Part shown: in pieces, positions 34,371 through 46,199 of the stretch
Layout of the letters: the number at the start of each line of letters is the position of its first letter
Numbering within the stretch: position 1 is the stretch's first letter
DNA from: Otatea glauca
Lineage: Eukaryota > Streptophyta > Magnoliopsida > Poales > Poaceae
Length of the DNA: 64,000 nucleotides
Direction: 5' to 3'
Assembly: GCA_036346275.1 (NCBI GenBank)
Contig: JAYEVK010000301.1
Location: forward strand, 186,001-250,000
Translations under genes and position numbers: made by a program
Notes under the pieces: model-generated
Told to the model about the DNA's origin: nothing
Databases searched by the model: none
The model's input: only the letters and a program-made list of their open reading frames with translations

Positions 34371-35053
34371 ATACAAATAGAGAGTCTCGACCTCCTCTCG
34401 TATTTTTAGAGTTTCCTAGATATTTTTGAGGTGGCTGCGATTGAAAGGCGATATGATAAAAGAAACCCTAGATTTGGAGGTGTAATTGGAGATCCTTGTG
34501 CTCTAGGTCATCTAAGGTTAGTAATTGCTTCAAATTTGCATTATATTTTAGATCTAGCTTGGTAAACGGGAAATGAAGCTAGTTTCTAGATCTAGCTTGG
34601 TGTAGATACATTTGTTCTCTGTGATATAAAGTAGTAATTGGTTCTAATTGTGTTATACGAATCAATATGTGGATAGTTACTTAAAGGAAGGTGACCTAGG
34701 ATAATAATTGGTTGTAATAGCTTTATATTGAAGGTATATACATGTAGCTTGGTAAAGAGGGAATTGAAGATGATTTTGATATAGCTTTTGTGTAGATCCA
34801 TTTGTTCTTTTCGATCTAAATTAGTAATTGGTTCTAATTGCATTACACTGAAGATGTAGCTAGCCATGTAAAGAGAAAATTGAAAATGCTGAGTCTAAAT
34901 ATAGCTTACATGTATATGTTTACATATCCATTCGTTCTTTTTGATGTTAGGAGCTTACATGCATATGTTTACATATCCATGCATATGTGCGCATGTGCAC
35001 TCCTAGTGTACTTAATTCATTATTTAACACCTATTGTTACATATGTACTCGTA

Positions 35054-37760
35054 GATGGATCAAGTCTGGATGTACGCGAACTGCAAGTAGCGCCGAGTAC
35101 ATTAATAGTGTCTTCACTTTTAGAAGAGCTACAGAGGAAGATATGTTGAACAAGGGGATGAAATTTATGCCTTATCCATGCATTGACTGCGAGAATCTGA
35201 AGATGTTTCGAAACCCAGCACAGATCGAAGCACACTTGATTCTACAGGGTTTCAAAAGGGGGTATACATGTTGGACCAGTCACGGTGAAGAGTAGATTAT
35301 GCAGGGACCAAGTAATACTACCATCGTCGACGAAGTCAACGATACTCCGGATGATATCGACTGTGCTTTCGATACGGATAGGTTTCATGATAACATTCTT
35401 GATCGATATTACGGATGCGTAGGGAGCCGTGATGAGCGGGAGTACTTAAAATTTTTGGGCTTGATGGATGACTCGTAGAAACCTTTATTCCCGGGTTGCA
35501 AGTCGAAATACACAAGGTTGTCATCCGTGCTAGAACTGCTGAAATTAAAGGCAAGCAACGGTTGGTCCGACAAGAGTTTCACGACGCTTTTAGGTCTATT
35601 AGCGGATATGCTTTCGGAGGGAAATGAGTTACCGACAACCACTTATAAAGCCAAAAAGGTTTTTTGTCCCTTGAGAATAGAAGTAGAAAGAATTAATGCC
35701 TATTCGAACGACTGTATCCTCTACCGCAAAGAGTTTGCAAACTTGTATGTATGTCCAGTGTGCAACGCATCCCAGTACAAGCGTAAAGATAGGTCGGATG
35801 ATGATGACGAGAGCATGGAGGTGAAGAAAAGACCTCCCGCTAAGGTGGCGGGGTATCTGTCTATAATTCCCCGTTTGAAGCGTTTGTTTGCGAACCCGAA
35901 AGAGGCAAAATTGCTTCGGTGGCACTCGGATAAGCGTAAGAATGATGGAATCATTGGACACCCTGCTGATTCCAAGTAGTGGAGAAACATCGATAGGAGG
36001 TTTGAAGAATTCACAGTGGATCCGAGGAATATAAGGTTCGGATTGAGTACGGATGGAATGAATCCTTTCAACAACATGAGCAGCCGTCATAGCACTTGGC
36101 CCGTGAATCTCTGTGTGTACAACCTTCCTCCTTGGTTGTGTATGAAGCGGAAGTATATATTGATGTCTATACTCATCCAAGGCATCGATGTGATGCACGA
36201 GAGAAGAATGTTTGTGATAGCTTGTTTGTTCTCTTCATCAACATTAAGGGTAAAACAAAGGACGGTATCAAAGCACGGTTTGACTTGGTCGATATGGACA
36301 TCGGACTGAGTTAGCACCGAAAGAGACCGATAAAGGCCGAATGTATCGCGAACTCCGCTTGTTACACTCTATCCAAGGCCGAGAGAACCAAAGCGTGCTA
36401 GTGCTTGCATGGTGTGAAAGTTCCGTCCGATTACTCATCCAATATGAAGAGACATGTTTGATGCAAGATTTGAGTTTAATCGCATGAAGTCCCATGATTG
36501 CCGTGTGCTTATGACACGATACTCCTTTTGGCAATTAGAAGTATTTTACCAAGTAAGGTTCGAAGATAATCACAAGGCTGTGTTTTTTAACACAATTGCT
36601 CGTAAGGTCATCAATCCCGAATGACTAGATGCTCGCAAACCGAGGTGGTCGAACTTATGTAATCTTGAGATGTATTTCCTCCGCTGCTTTTTCGATATCA
36701 TAGTCCATCTCATTGTTTACCTTGTGAGGAGATAAAGATGTGCGGGCTTGTGTTCCTACGTAGCATATACCCGCTCGAGAGGTACATGGAATTCTCAAGT
36801 CCTACATACGGAATCGATCTCGATCAAGGGTAGCATTATCGAAGGTTATGCAACCAAGAAGTCACAAATTCTGCGTGGATTACATGGCTCAGTCGAACCA
36901 ATAGGTGTGCCTCGATCCGCAATGAGGGAGGCTCTGTGGCATCGGACCATTGGAAGGAAAGTAATCACGCCGATCCGGCTATGCGTATGCTAAAGCCCAT
37001 TTTATAGTTTTGCAACACATGGTCATTGTGGCCCCAGATATCAAGAGTACAAGAATTGGCTAAGGCAAGAGAATCCGTCGCGGCAGAGTATCGGATCATC
37101 GACAAAGATAACCTCCAGTTCAACAGATGGTTCTAGGAGCGACAACCCATCACTGGAAGCTCGTCAGGTGATACGCTGACATGGTTGGCAAAAGAGCCAG
37201 CATTTACGGTTGTAACATGGAAAGGATACGACTTAAATGGGTACACATTTTACACAAGTAATCAGGACATGAAGAGTACAAACCGTAAGCAATGTGTTCG
37301 CATTAATGCGCCGAATACACTGGATCGACGAGGAGCTCGTATTATGGGTTCATTGAGTAAATTTGGGAGCTCGACTACGCACTATTCAAGATCCCTTTAT
37401 TTCGTGCCATTGGGTTAACTCGCAACACATGAAGGTTAACAAGTATGGCATCATAATTGTGGACCTCGAACGTGTCGATACCAAGGCTAACTATTTTTCT
37501 CGCTAACCAAGTTGTTCAAGTCTTGTACATAACCGAGCCGCCCAACAAGAAGCGCCACATTGTTCTTCGAGAAAAGAAGGATTATTGGAATCGAGAATGT
37601 GGTAGATGAGGAAGAATACAATCAGTTTGACAAGTTGCCTCCTATTGGTACCAGCGTCACAATCCAGGAAGACCAATCTGAGGAAGCTAGCTGCACACGT
37701 GTTGATCATTGTGAAGGGCTAATTTTTGTACAAAAGAATAAGCAAGTGGAGTTGTCATGA
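35054..37760 (+). pseudogene. CACTA transposase Tnp2 (frameshifted)
   Basis: Tnp2 cuts and joins CACTA ends. The ATG at 35054 (MDQVWMYAN) opens the transposase-associated N-terminal domain, which continues after a frame change with RRATEEDMLNKG, FMPYPCIDCEN and HLILQGFKRGY. The Transposase_21 core follows: LLGLLADMLSEGNELP, CPVCNASQYKR, RLKRLFANPKEAKLLRWH, then LSTDGMNPFNNM (catalytic D context, about 36050) and PVNLCVYNLPPW. A frame-broken stretch 36300-37000 still reads NMKR.., PSSFFDI-like and VEGYA-like pieces. The C-terminal DUF4216-like part reads EEYNQFDKLPPIGTSV and HCEGLIFVQKNKQVELS-stop at 37760. At least eight frame breaks make it inactive. Confidence 0.88.
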
Positions 37761-38055
37761 GGTCGTCATGTTTATTTCAAGTGTTCCTGTATTATAATTA
37801 ATGAGATGTATTAATTAATGATATGTGCATTAATTATAATTAGTGAGATGTACTGATTAAAATTATGAGATGTCTGTATTATAATTAATGAGATATATGT
37901 ATTATAATTAATTGTAATACATGACATATATGTTTGTATTATAATACTAATTCATTAATATATGTATTATAAATAATGACACAAATTTAAATAGATGTAC
38001 AGATGACACAAACTTAAATATATATTGACGACAAAAAAAAGAAAAGAAAAAAAGA
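37761..38055. other. AT-rich spacer with ATTAAT-rich minisatellite
   Basis: Short imperfect repeats of ATTATAATTAATGAGATGT between the Tnp2 stop and the internal CACTA repeats. No coding potential seen. Confidence 0.5.
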
Positions 38056-38059
38056 CTCA

Positions 38060-38215
38060 TCCCAGACGGTTCTGGGCTCGAACCGTCTGGGATGACTTTA
38101 TCCCAGATAGTTCAAGCCCAAAACCGTCTGGGATAATGCCAAGCCCCTTGGCCCTTGGCGTTGCCACGCCCTAGCCCTCGTCACAGACGGTTCGATCTTT
38201 GAACCGTCTGGGATA
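38060..38215. repeat. CACTA-2 internal palindromic repeats (CCCAGACGGTT type)
   Basis: Three units of CATCCCAGACGGTTC...GAACCGTCTGGGATGA. They lie between the Tnp2 gene and the second gene and differ from the terminal variants by CCCAGA in place of CACAGA. They could be internal transposase sites or mark an old fusion of two CACTA elements. Confidence 0.65.
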
Positions 38216-38284
38216 TGTCCCCTTATCCACCCGCTGCCCTCACGCTTTCCATTCACTAAGTCCCGCACACTCAGTTTGCAACCC

Positions 38285-38601
38285 TAGCTAGCGCCCGTGG
38301 CTTTCTCCGGTGACACCCTCCCCATGCCCCCATCGGCGGTGCCCTCCCCGCTTGGTGGCGACTCTTGGCCGCGCCCTCGCTTTCGGTGGTGCCCTCCTCC
38401 CTCCCCCGTGCCCTCCCCCTCGGTGACGCCTCCCGCTTGGTGGTGACTCGGCCCGCCCCCCCCGGCCGTGCCCTCCCCCTCGGTGGTGTCTCCCCAGGTC
38501 CGTGCCCTCGGCCTCATGTCTCCCCTCAGCCTCACCCTCGTCCTCGATGGTGCCCTCCTCCCTCCCCCGTGCCCTTCCCCCTCGGCTTGGAGGTATTCTA
38601 T
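38285..38601 (+). other. GC-rich putative first exon/leader of CACTA-2 second gene
   Basis: Repeats of GGTGCCCTCCTCCCTCCCCCGTGCCCTCCCCCTCGG (for example about 38390-38424 and 38549-38585) end at CTTGGAG|GTATTC, a good splice donor. The following 970 bp (38602-39576) are AT-rich and intron-like. I infer the 5' leader of the gene whose exons resume at 48703. The Pro-rich translation is not supported as a protein. Confidence 0.35.
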
Positions 38602-39576
38602 TTCATTTTTTGCTATGCTTGAGTCTAAACAAGAAATAAGAACGCACATGCTGTTTTATTGTGTAGTTTTAATTTATTGGTTTATTTTAGCTTGTGTGAT
38701 GTATGAACGTGTAGTATAGTGGCTTAAATTGAGACTGTTCAAGATGCTGTTCAGCCATTAAAATCGTTCAAGTTGCTTAATTTACAGTTATGGAAATATA
38801 AAGTGATAAAACATCATCGAAGTGGTATCACTGGAATAGAATTTCTTAGTCCAGTTATTTTTAATTTTGTACCTTATCTGTTTATGTCGTGGAAACTCCA
38901 CCTTGCTGCCTTCTTGTTGCTCGATGATGATAATGGGTGAAGTAATGATTTCAATAGTTAATTTAGCGAGTTTGGCCTTGAACCGGTAGACTTGCATGCT
39001 AGTAAGTATTGATTCATATTTAATATAATCAATACTAACTCAAAATTCGAATGTAGATATTGATTCTCAATGAAAGTTGAAAGCATATATTTGCCTTTGG
39101 CCTTGCATGTTAGTCACCAGATTGGAGGAGTAATCTTTCCATTATTATTTTATTCCATCTTTCCATAGTCTTAGCACTATGGGCTTCTATGATCTAGTAT
39201 AACACTATGCAATGTTCAAACTTTTATTTAGTTGGATGACCCCTTCAAACACAATACCATTCCATCTGTGCTTGCATGCTACATAGTTTGGCTAAGATTT
39301 CAATTCTTTAATGTGCATGATAAGGTGGTAAGGGTTCAAGGCCATATTTGCTTAATTGATTGTTTAGCCCATTTGTGATTGAGATTGAAGATTCAAAATC
39401 TTCAAACTTGCCCGATTTCGAGAGCACCACAAACAATTTTACATCTTGCTCTTATTATCACTTTGTTGAACAATATTGATTGGTCTTGTAAGCAATATTG
39501 ATTCTCTTAAGCTTGTATGTACAAAAGAACTCTTAACTTACCTTCTCTTAAATTTACTTCTCTTAACTTACCTACT

Positions 39577-41468
39577 TGAAGGATCGATATGGCCTAGAGG
39601 GGGTGAATAGGCAATTTTAAAGATTCTAGCAAATTTAATCAACTAAACTTATTTTATCGAGAGAAACTTATAGCAAGAATAAAGCGTAATTCAAGCAAGT
39701 AAAAATAACAAATAAAGCAATAAAAGAAATGATACAGAGAGACAAAGATTTATCCCGTGGTTGAGTTGCACTCCTAATCCACGTTGAAGCACTTCTTCCG
39801 GTTCACTTCTCCAAAGCTAGTCGCAGAGCTTTGGTGTTCACTGTGTAACTCTTTCACTTCTCCAAGGAGGTGAGTTCCAAACCTCTCACAAACACAGCTT
39901 GCCTTCCACAAGCACCTTTGGACAGTCACACTTGCTTAGCTTCCTCCAAGTCGTCTAGGATCACCAAGATCCAAGAGTAATAAACTTTGCACAAGTTCTG
40001 TCTCTTGATTCCCTTTGCAAATCACACAACTAGACACCGACTTGGAGCTTACACACTTAGGGATGTATGAAGATTTTGTGTGAAATCAAGCACGACTCTC
40101 TTTGAGAATGAGAGCTATATGTCAATGTCAAAGTGTAAGGAGTTCATCTGTATGTTTGGTAGATGGCTTAGGAAATGCTTATATAGCCATTCGGGTGAAA
40201 ATAGCCGTTACACTGCATCTGAGCCGTTGGACGTGTCGATGTCGAAACAATGAAATACACACGCATAACGGACTATGTATCGCTGCTTAGCGACATCGAT
40301 ATGTGTATGTCGGACCAAATTTGAGTTCACGATGAACCAAATATTTTGGTCCATGAGACATGGGTTGATCAAGGAGATGGTCCGCATACAATCGAGAGAG
40401 ATATATGAGTATCGACTAAATTGCTTGGTCCGTTACACATGACTTTCAAAAGATTTTGCTTAGGCATAGAGACCTATGAACGTCGGACCAAAATTTTGGT
40501 CCGTCGTACATGGACAAAGCAAGTGATTTGCCAGGACTAGAGACACATGTACTTCGGACCAAATTTTTGGTCCGTTATGCATGGACTTCACAGAAGATTG
40601 GTTTTGGCAAGAAGACACATGTACTTCGGACCAAATTTTTGGTCCGTTATGCATGGACTTCAGAGAAGATTTGTGCCAAGAACCTTTTTCAACATAGACA
40701 AACTTTAACAACAGACTTAAAGCAATTAAACATAAATATTTTGTCCGTTTCCTGGGTAAAAACCTATTTTGAAGATAGAGAATACTTGTTTTAGGTTTTG
40801 ATTAAAAAGTACATCAAAGATTTAGTCCGCCAAAAACTTATACACTCGAAGGGATGCTGACCAAATTTTTGGTCTCATTGAGGATAGGAAACCTAATACA
40901 TCTTTGGTCCGACATCGAGGAGTGAATATTACATATATGCTTGGACTAAAATATTTGGTCCGTCATACATGGGCAGACTTTTGACTAAGAAGATTTTAAA
41001 GGAATGTTTGACCAAGAATATGTGGATATGGATGTGAGTATATTTTAATCTGAAAATCAGATACACAAAAAGGAGTTTTGACAAAGAATAGATTCAAGGT
41101 TTGCAACGGACTAAAGAATATGGATAGGTAAAGATTGGTCCATTGAACTGGAAGGTATAGTTTTAGAAGGGTAAAGATTGAGTGTTTTTTGCTCCAAGAG
41201 ATCTAGTTTTGCTTTTGCCTAACAAATTATTTCCTTGTGCAAAGTCCTCTTTTGGACAACTAAACAAAGATAAAACACCTAGGCTATTAGTCTTAAAACA
41301 TCTCCCAAGATATAAATTATAAACTAAAAGCCTTAATCTTGTTGTACCAACTTATTTCATCATAGGTTCCACTCACTTTCTTCAAGCTTTGAATATTACT
41401 AACTTAGTCATCAATACCAAAACCATGATAATATAAAAATAAAATTGAGGGGTGCCTAGATGCTATCA
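39577..41468 (-). repeat. 3' LTR of minus-strand SIRE-type element
   Basis: Plus-strand limits TGAAGGATCGATATGG...GATGCTATCA, that is TGATAGCATC...GATCCTTCA on the element strand. It is preceded (element strand) by the polypurine tract. It contains repeated palindromes GGACCAAA..TTTGGTCC (near 40312, 40490, 40555, 40628, 40860 and 40945) and a ~70-bp tandem duplication at about 40540-40680. Confidence 0.85.
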
Positions 41469-41482
41469 ATCTCCCCCTTTTT
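41469..41482 (-). other. Polypurine tract of SIRE-type element
   Basis: Element strand AAAAAGGGGGAGAT immediately before LTR start TGATAGCATC. Confidence 0.8.
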
Positions 41483-42229
41483 GGTAATTGATGACAACAT
41501 ACCTTTTAGTTAGTAATATCTTATTTATTCTCAAAAAACAGAGTTAGTGAATATACCGATGTGAGAAATAGAGAGTAAATTTGTCCCCTTAATGAAAGCA
41601 TTCATATCAAAGTAGAGAATCCGAGCATATAGTATCTAAAATATAAATAAGAAATCACACCATAAACATAGCACGTAACAAAACATAATATTCATATAGA
41701 TAAGCCAGCCTATAGAGGAGAACTAAGGTTTTTTTTCTCACCCTTTGGCATCAATAGCCAAAAAGGGGCCCTATTTGCGCATTGAAAAAGTCTTTTGAGC
41801 TGGCCCCGAGCTTTGCTTTTCTTTGGAGAAGAGGAGGTTATTCATCAAGAGCTTCTTGGCTTGGATTATCCGCCTCGAGACATAGCTCGATCATGCCAAC
41901 TTGATAGTCTGGTCTCCCGGCCGGATAACCAAGCAGATTGAAGATCCGATCAATCGATCCAAGGATTCATTCATATTGCGAAGTTTCAGAAGGACGCCGC
42001 CACATCATATATGCAATCATGTGCCAAAGTAGTATGGTCGAGCAAAGCATCTTCAAAATTCGCATGATGATCTAATTGGTATCGCATTAACTAACCGATT
42101 GCTTGTATGAGATGTGCTTGCGCTTCCACTTGATTTCTCGCTTGTAGTGATCATCCATCTTCCGTTCATGTCATACAATCTGTCCTTTATCATATTTTGA
42201 GTAGTGTCGAAATGTTGGACTCATTGCCT

Positions 42230-44283
42230 AAGGTTTTCCGATTTTTGCTTAGGTGGTCAAATCTTGACATGGCTTCATTATAGAACTTCATTTCTTCCTC
42301 ATATCTTTGAGCTGCTGCATTCTGATCTTCCATGTATCTAGCTTGGAATCCTCTTTGATCGGCATAGTATTGTTGCTCAAAGTTTGAAAACCAGGCAGGC
42401 TGGGAATCAAAGATGTTTTCTTGAGCCTGAAATGTGTTATCTTATCCTTGCTCATCATACTTAGGAGAGGATGATTTGGGGTACTGATAGTCAAACAAGC
42501 TTTCCCAACCAGGAAATATATCCCTTTGATCATGCTCAGGATGAGCTGATGATGAAGGATAGAAGGGTTCATATTGCTGGGGTATTTCAGATGGCATCCT
42601 AGACCCTCCACTTCATTTTCATTTGCTCCGGTCCGAAAGTCTGCGCTTCTATGAACCTTGTCTGCTCGCAAATGCTTCTTGAAGTTGATAAATTTGATGT
42701 TCTTCATCCAAGGTTCTATCAATCGAGCTTGAAAGCCTTTGAGTCGCAGCATCATCTGTTCTCCATGAGACACTTCCATGAATCACTTCAGTTGCTTCTT
42801 GAGAGAGGTGGCTTAGAGTCTTCCCTTTTTCCTTCTGAACACTAGGTTCTCTGAAATTTCTGCTCTGATCAGACATGGGATGACTTTCATACTCTTGATG
42901 ATAGCTTCCATAGGACTGATGCCAAAAGTCACTTTGTTGTGCTTGGGAAAGACTTCTATCACTATTTCTGTCAAACTCATTTTCAGCCTCAACCCTTTCT
43001 TCACTTTCTTCTTCAGGCTGAATTGGTTAATTTTCTGCCACTCTTTGATGAAACCCTGAAATCCTTAGACTCATCCAAAGAGCTCTGATGCATACTATAT
43101 TTCTTCGGAAAGCATTTGAATTCCTTATTCAGGTCATCTTGAGAGATAATGCCTTGAGCCAACAGGACTTCAGTGATTAACTGGGAAAAAGGCAAAGAGC
43201 TACTAAACTTTTTATAGATGGCTTCCTCCATCTGCCCATAGAAGTAATCAACTAGATCTACAGGCTGTCTTGACAGAATGAGATGTAGCAACCAAGCTAA
43301 CACTGAGGTTATTCCTTCTTTATATCCAAACTTGGGATATATAGTGTGCCTCAATATTAAGAGCAGAACCTTAGCTTCTTCAGACAGGCAGGACACCCTA
43401 TTTGGATTAAAATCCTCACTTGAGGTGTCTTTGTATATGTGTCCTGACACTTGTAAGTCTGGCATGTCCCCACTCTGTCTCCACCTCTGATGTGGATACA
43501 TATTTTTAAAGATTCTTGTCTTATTTGCCAGAGGACTAGAAGCTCCTATTGCTGATTTAAACTGGGACGACCTGATTTTTCTTATTTTTCCATTCAGAGT
43601 GAACATGATATATTTCCTTTGCTTGTTCACAAGTAAAGAAGCATAAAACTCTAGAGTCCTTGAAACACTCCATGGAATTGTTTTATTTGACATGATTCTT
43701 ACTAGTCCAGGAGTGGAGTTTATGTAATCAAACAGTCCAGATGATCCAATAATATTGTTTACTTGATCCCATTCTACATATTGGTGGTTTGACAGAGCAG
43801 AAATCAACTTTCCTTTTCCATCTCTTCTGTTCAGATAGGCATTGTAAATATTTTTGTGTAACAAGGACACAAAATTTTCACCCAGGGCTGGCCTTGACTC
43901 TGGGAACCAGACCTTTTCACTGACTAACCGAACTGCTCTTAACTTCTTAGTACTAAGTTTTGCCAGTTCTTCACTACTAAGAATATCAATTTCAGAGATT
44001 AGTTCAGTGCTTTCTGAGGAGGATTCACTGTCAGGTTCATATGGACAATCCTCAGAGGATGACTCAGTTCAACTATCCGCTTCCTTTTCTTGGATGAGAG
44101 GTTACTAATTTTCTGCTTGCTCGAGCAAAGACTATGAATATCGTGAATTAGTAATCTTGGTCCATGAGATTGTTCAGGCTCATTTGTTTCAGACGTTGAA
44201 CTGGATCTTCTTTGCTTTTTATTCTTGATTTTATCAATAATTTTTCCAATCAAGCCCCTTTTGTCAGGATTCTTTGACCTCAT
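42230..44283 (-). pseudogene. Extra ORF downstream of copia pol (SIRE-type 3' ORF)
   Basis: It begins MRSKNPDKRGLIGKIIDKIK (44283) and is basic and Ser-rich. A frame change near 44070 leads into an acidic SES-rich stretch, ISEIDILSSEELAKL and a 285-residue open block (43870-43013). That block includes IPWSVSRTLEFYASLLVN and IRKIRSSQFKSAIGASSP, a layout resembling Pfam Transposase_32 (putative plant transposon protein) or the extra 3' ORF of SIRE/Maximus elements. The C-terminal ~250 residues are Gln/Ser/Tyr-rich and frame-broken. No signal peptide or transmembrane segment is evident, so an envelope role is not supported. Function unknown. Confidence 0.5.
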
Positions 44284-44403
44284 TTTTGCTTTCTGACTTA
44301 GACACAGACTAATTGCTCGGACTCGGGACTGTGCTCTCTTCAAACAAAAGAACAAACCTAAAAGGAAGAACTAAATCTAAGCACCAGGTCTAGGGTTTGA
44401 GAT

Positions 44404-45600
44404 TTAGAAGAGAAAAAAATGAGTTCTAAGGAACTTACTGAGCTTAGAAGGAGATTCTTGCGCACAATGTCGAACGATCACCGTCGCCAAGATCCGGTCA
44501 GGATTTGCTTCGGTGAAGAGAGGAAGGAAACTTCTGGTTCTGAGAAGTTTTTGCGCAAGCAAGGCAATAACAAGGAGGTTTTTGATGGAAGAAGTTACTG
44601 CATTGAATGCATTTGCAGAAATAAAAGCCTTGGAAACTGACACCTTTTAACCTGGGTAGTTGGTGGGGAAATGAAGTTTTGTACGGATGGTGGGACCTCC
44701 CCCCCTTTTTGAGGGCAGTTTGAGCAGGCACAGAGAGACCCAGAAATAGGGTCAGGTTAGCCATGGGTAAGACCTAAAGCAATAGGTAAGATTTTGAACA
44801 ACTTTTGAATTCTGAGAAGAGAATAAGGAATTTTTTTAAGGCTTGGTATAAATTGTTTGAGTTTAGATAAGAGTTAAGACTTAGAGATATTTAATCATGA
44901 GGCGACTTGACTTTAAACGGACTTGGACAGATTACAATTTGGGCGGACTAAAAGTTTGTACTCACCTGGACCGATTTAGTCGCTTCAGATTAAGACCAAA
45001 GCTCTTATTATTGTGGACCAAAAATTTATTCGGAGAGCATTGTCGGTTTATTTGAGATTGGTCCGATCCAAGAAGGAACCCGTAACTTAGAGTTGTTCTC
45101 AGTCTGCATCATGTCTATATTTTCAAATTTTAAAGATAAGAGATATATCTAAGATCAACAACCAAATTCAATCAAACAAACGATTTCAGTTAATGTTTGA
45201 GTCTGGTAATCAAGTAAGCTTAAGTATTTCTTTAAACTAAGCTTATCTAAAAAACTCAAGTATTTTAATATGGACACTTTGCTGAAAAAGGCACAAAAAA
45301 ATTGTTTCTTTACAATTTTGATTAGATAGGGATGAGCATAGAAAGATGAGTCTTATAGCCAAATTTTTATTATTAAAAAAAACTTTATTCAAAGAGTTAT
45401 TTTAACTTGACATTGTTAATTTATCCATATTGTGTAGTCGAAACAGTAATCTGTCGAAATAGAGCCGCGAAAGATCATAACGTGTTATGCGACTAGTCGA
45501 AGTCATGTTTTAGCGACATACACTTATGAATAGAGTTTACCTTATAAAGTATGAGAGACAAGAAATGACTCAATAGATCATTTTAGAACAACATCATTTT
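44404..45600 (-). other. Spacer between the two extra ORFs of the SIRE-type element
   Basis: AT-rich, with scattered GGTCCG/GGACCA words like those in the LTR (for example 44950-45062). Small open frames near 44404-44764 exist on both strands, but none is clearly coding. Confidence 0.35.
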
Positions 45601-45661
45601 ATTTAAATACAGAGTCCCGGATTACATGATCAGAGGAAATGGGACAAGACAAGAACAGAAA

Positions 45662-45952
45662 CTAGTTTTCTCCCCTACGAGCGCGCCCTAGAGCCTCTAT
45701 GAGCGCATCTTTGGCCCTGAGGAGAGTGGGGAAAGCTTCTAGGAAAGCATCTACTGTAGCAGTGTCCTTGACGACCTCCTTTTCTTCTACCATCTCCTTT
45801 AGATAGCGATCAAACTCCTTCCAGAGCTCAGCCAGCTCTGGATCGTCTCGATCATCTCCATAGGGTCCTTTCGGCATGATGAAGAACTTAGAAAAGAGAG
45901 AAGCTACGAGATAGATTGTATCTTGAGCCTCTTGTACGCCTTTTATAGCCAT
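45662..45952 (-). CDS. Small intact ORF (96 codons) in the SIRE-type element, unknown function
   Basis: An uninterrupted frame with a second possible start at Met26 (MPKGPYGDDRDDPELAEL). The product is acidic and predicted helical (LWKEFDRYLKEMVEEKEVV...), with no motif I know. It lies between RNase H and the long 3' ORF on the element strand. An intact frame beside a broken pol may be chance because it is short. Confidence 0.35.
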   Translation of the reverse strand: MAIKGVQEAQDTIYLVASLFSKFFIMPKGPYGDDRDDPELAELWKEFDRYLKEMVEEKEVVKDTATVDAFLEAFPTLLRAKDALIEALGRARRGEN

Positions 45953-46199
45953 TTCGTCAAGAGAGAAGTAAATGCATCAAAACTGAGGCGGCTTGAAGTT
46001 AGAGAAGATACTAAAAACGGGAGTTACGGAAAACGAAACGATTTTTGATAGAATATTATGCAAAGTGGGGTAAGAAATCAAGAAAGAAAAAATTAGGATA
46101 AACATGGTAAACAAAAGTGCTCCCCTTAGTCGGACATTATCGAGCAATATTTGAAAAAGCAATGATATTTAGTTCATTTCTTAATTTTGAAAATTTGGC

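Noticed and set aside
38365..38719. Pro-rich frames of 83-85 codons
   Set aside because: They translate a degenerate CCCTCCCCCTCGG repeat; better read as a leader with a splice donor at 38601.
44404..44764. Open frames of 73-88 codons on both strands
   Set aside because: Overlapping opposite-strand frames in retrotransposon spacer without motif or context; neither could be preferred.
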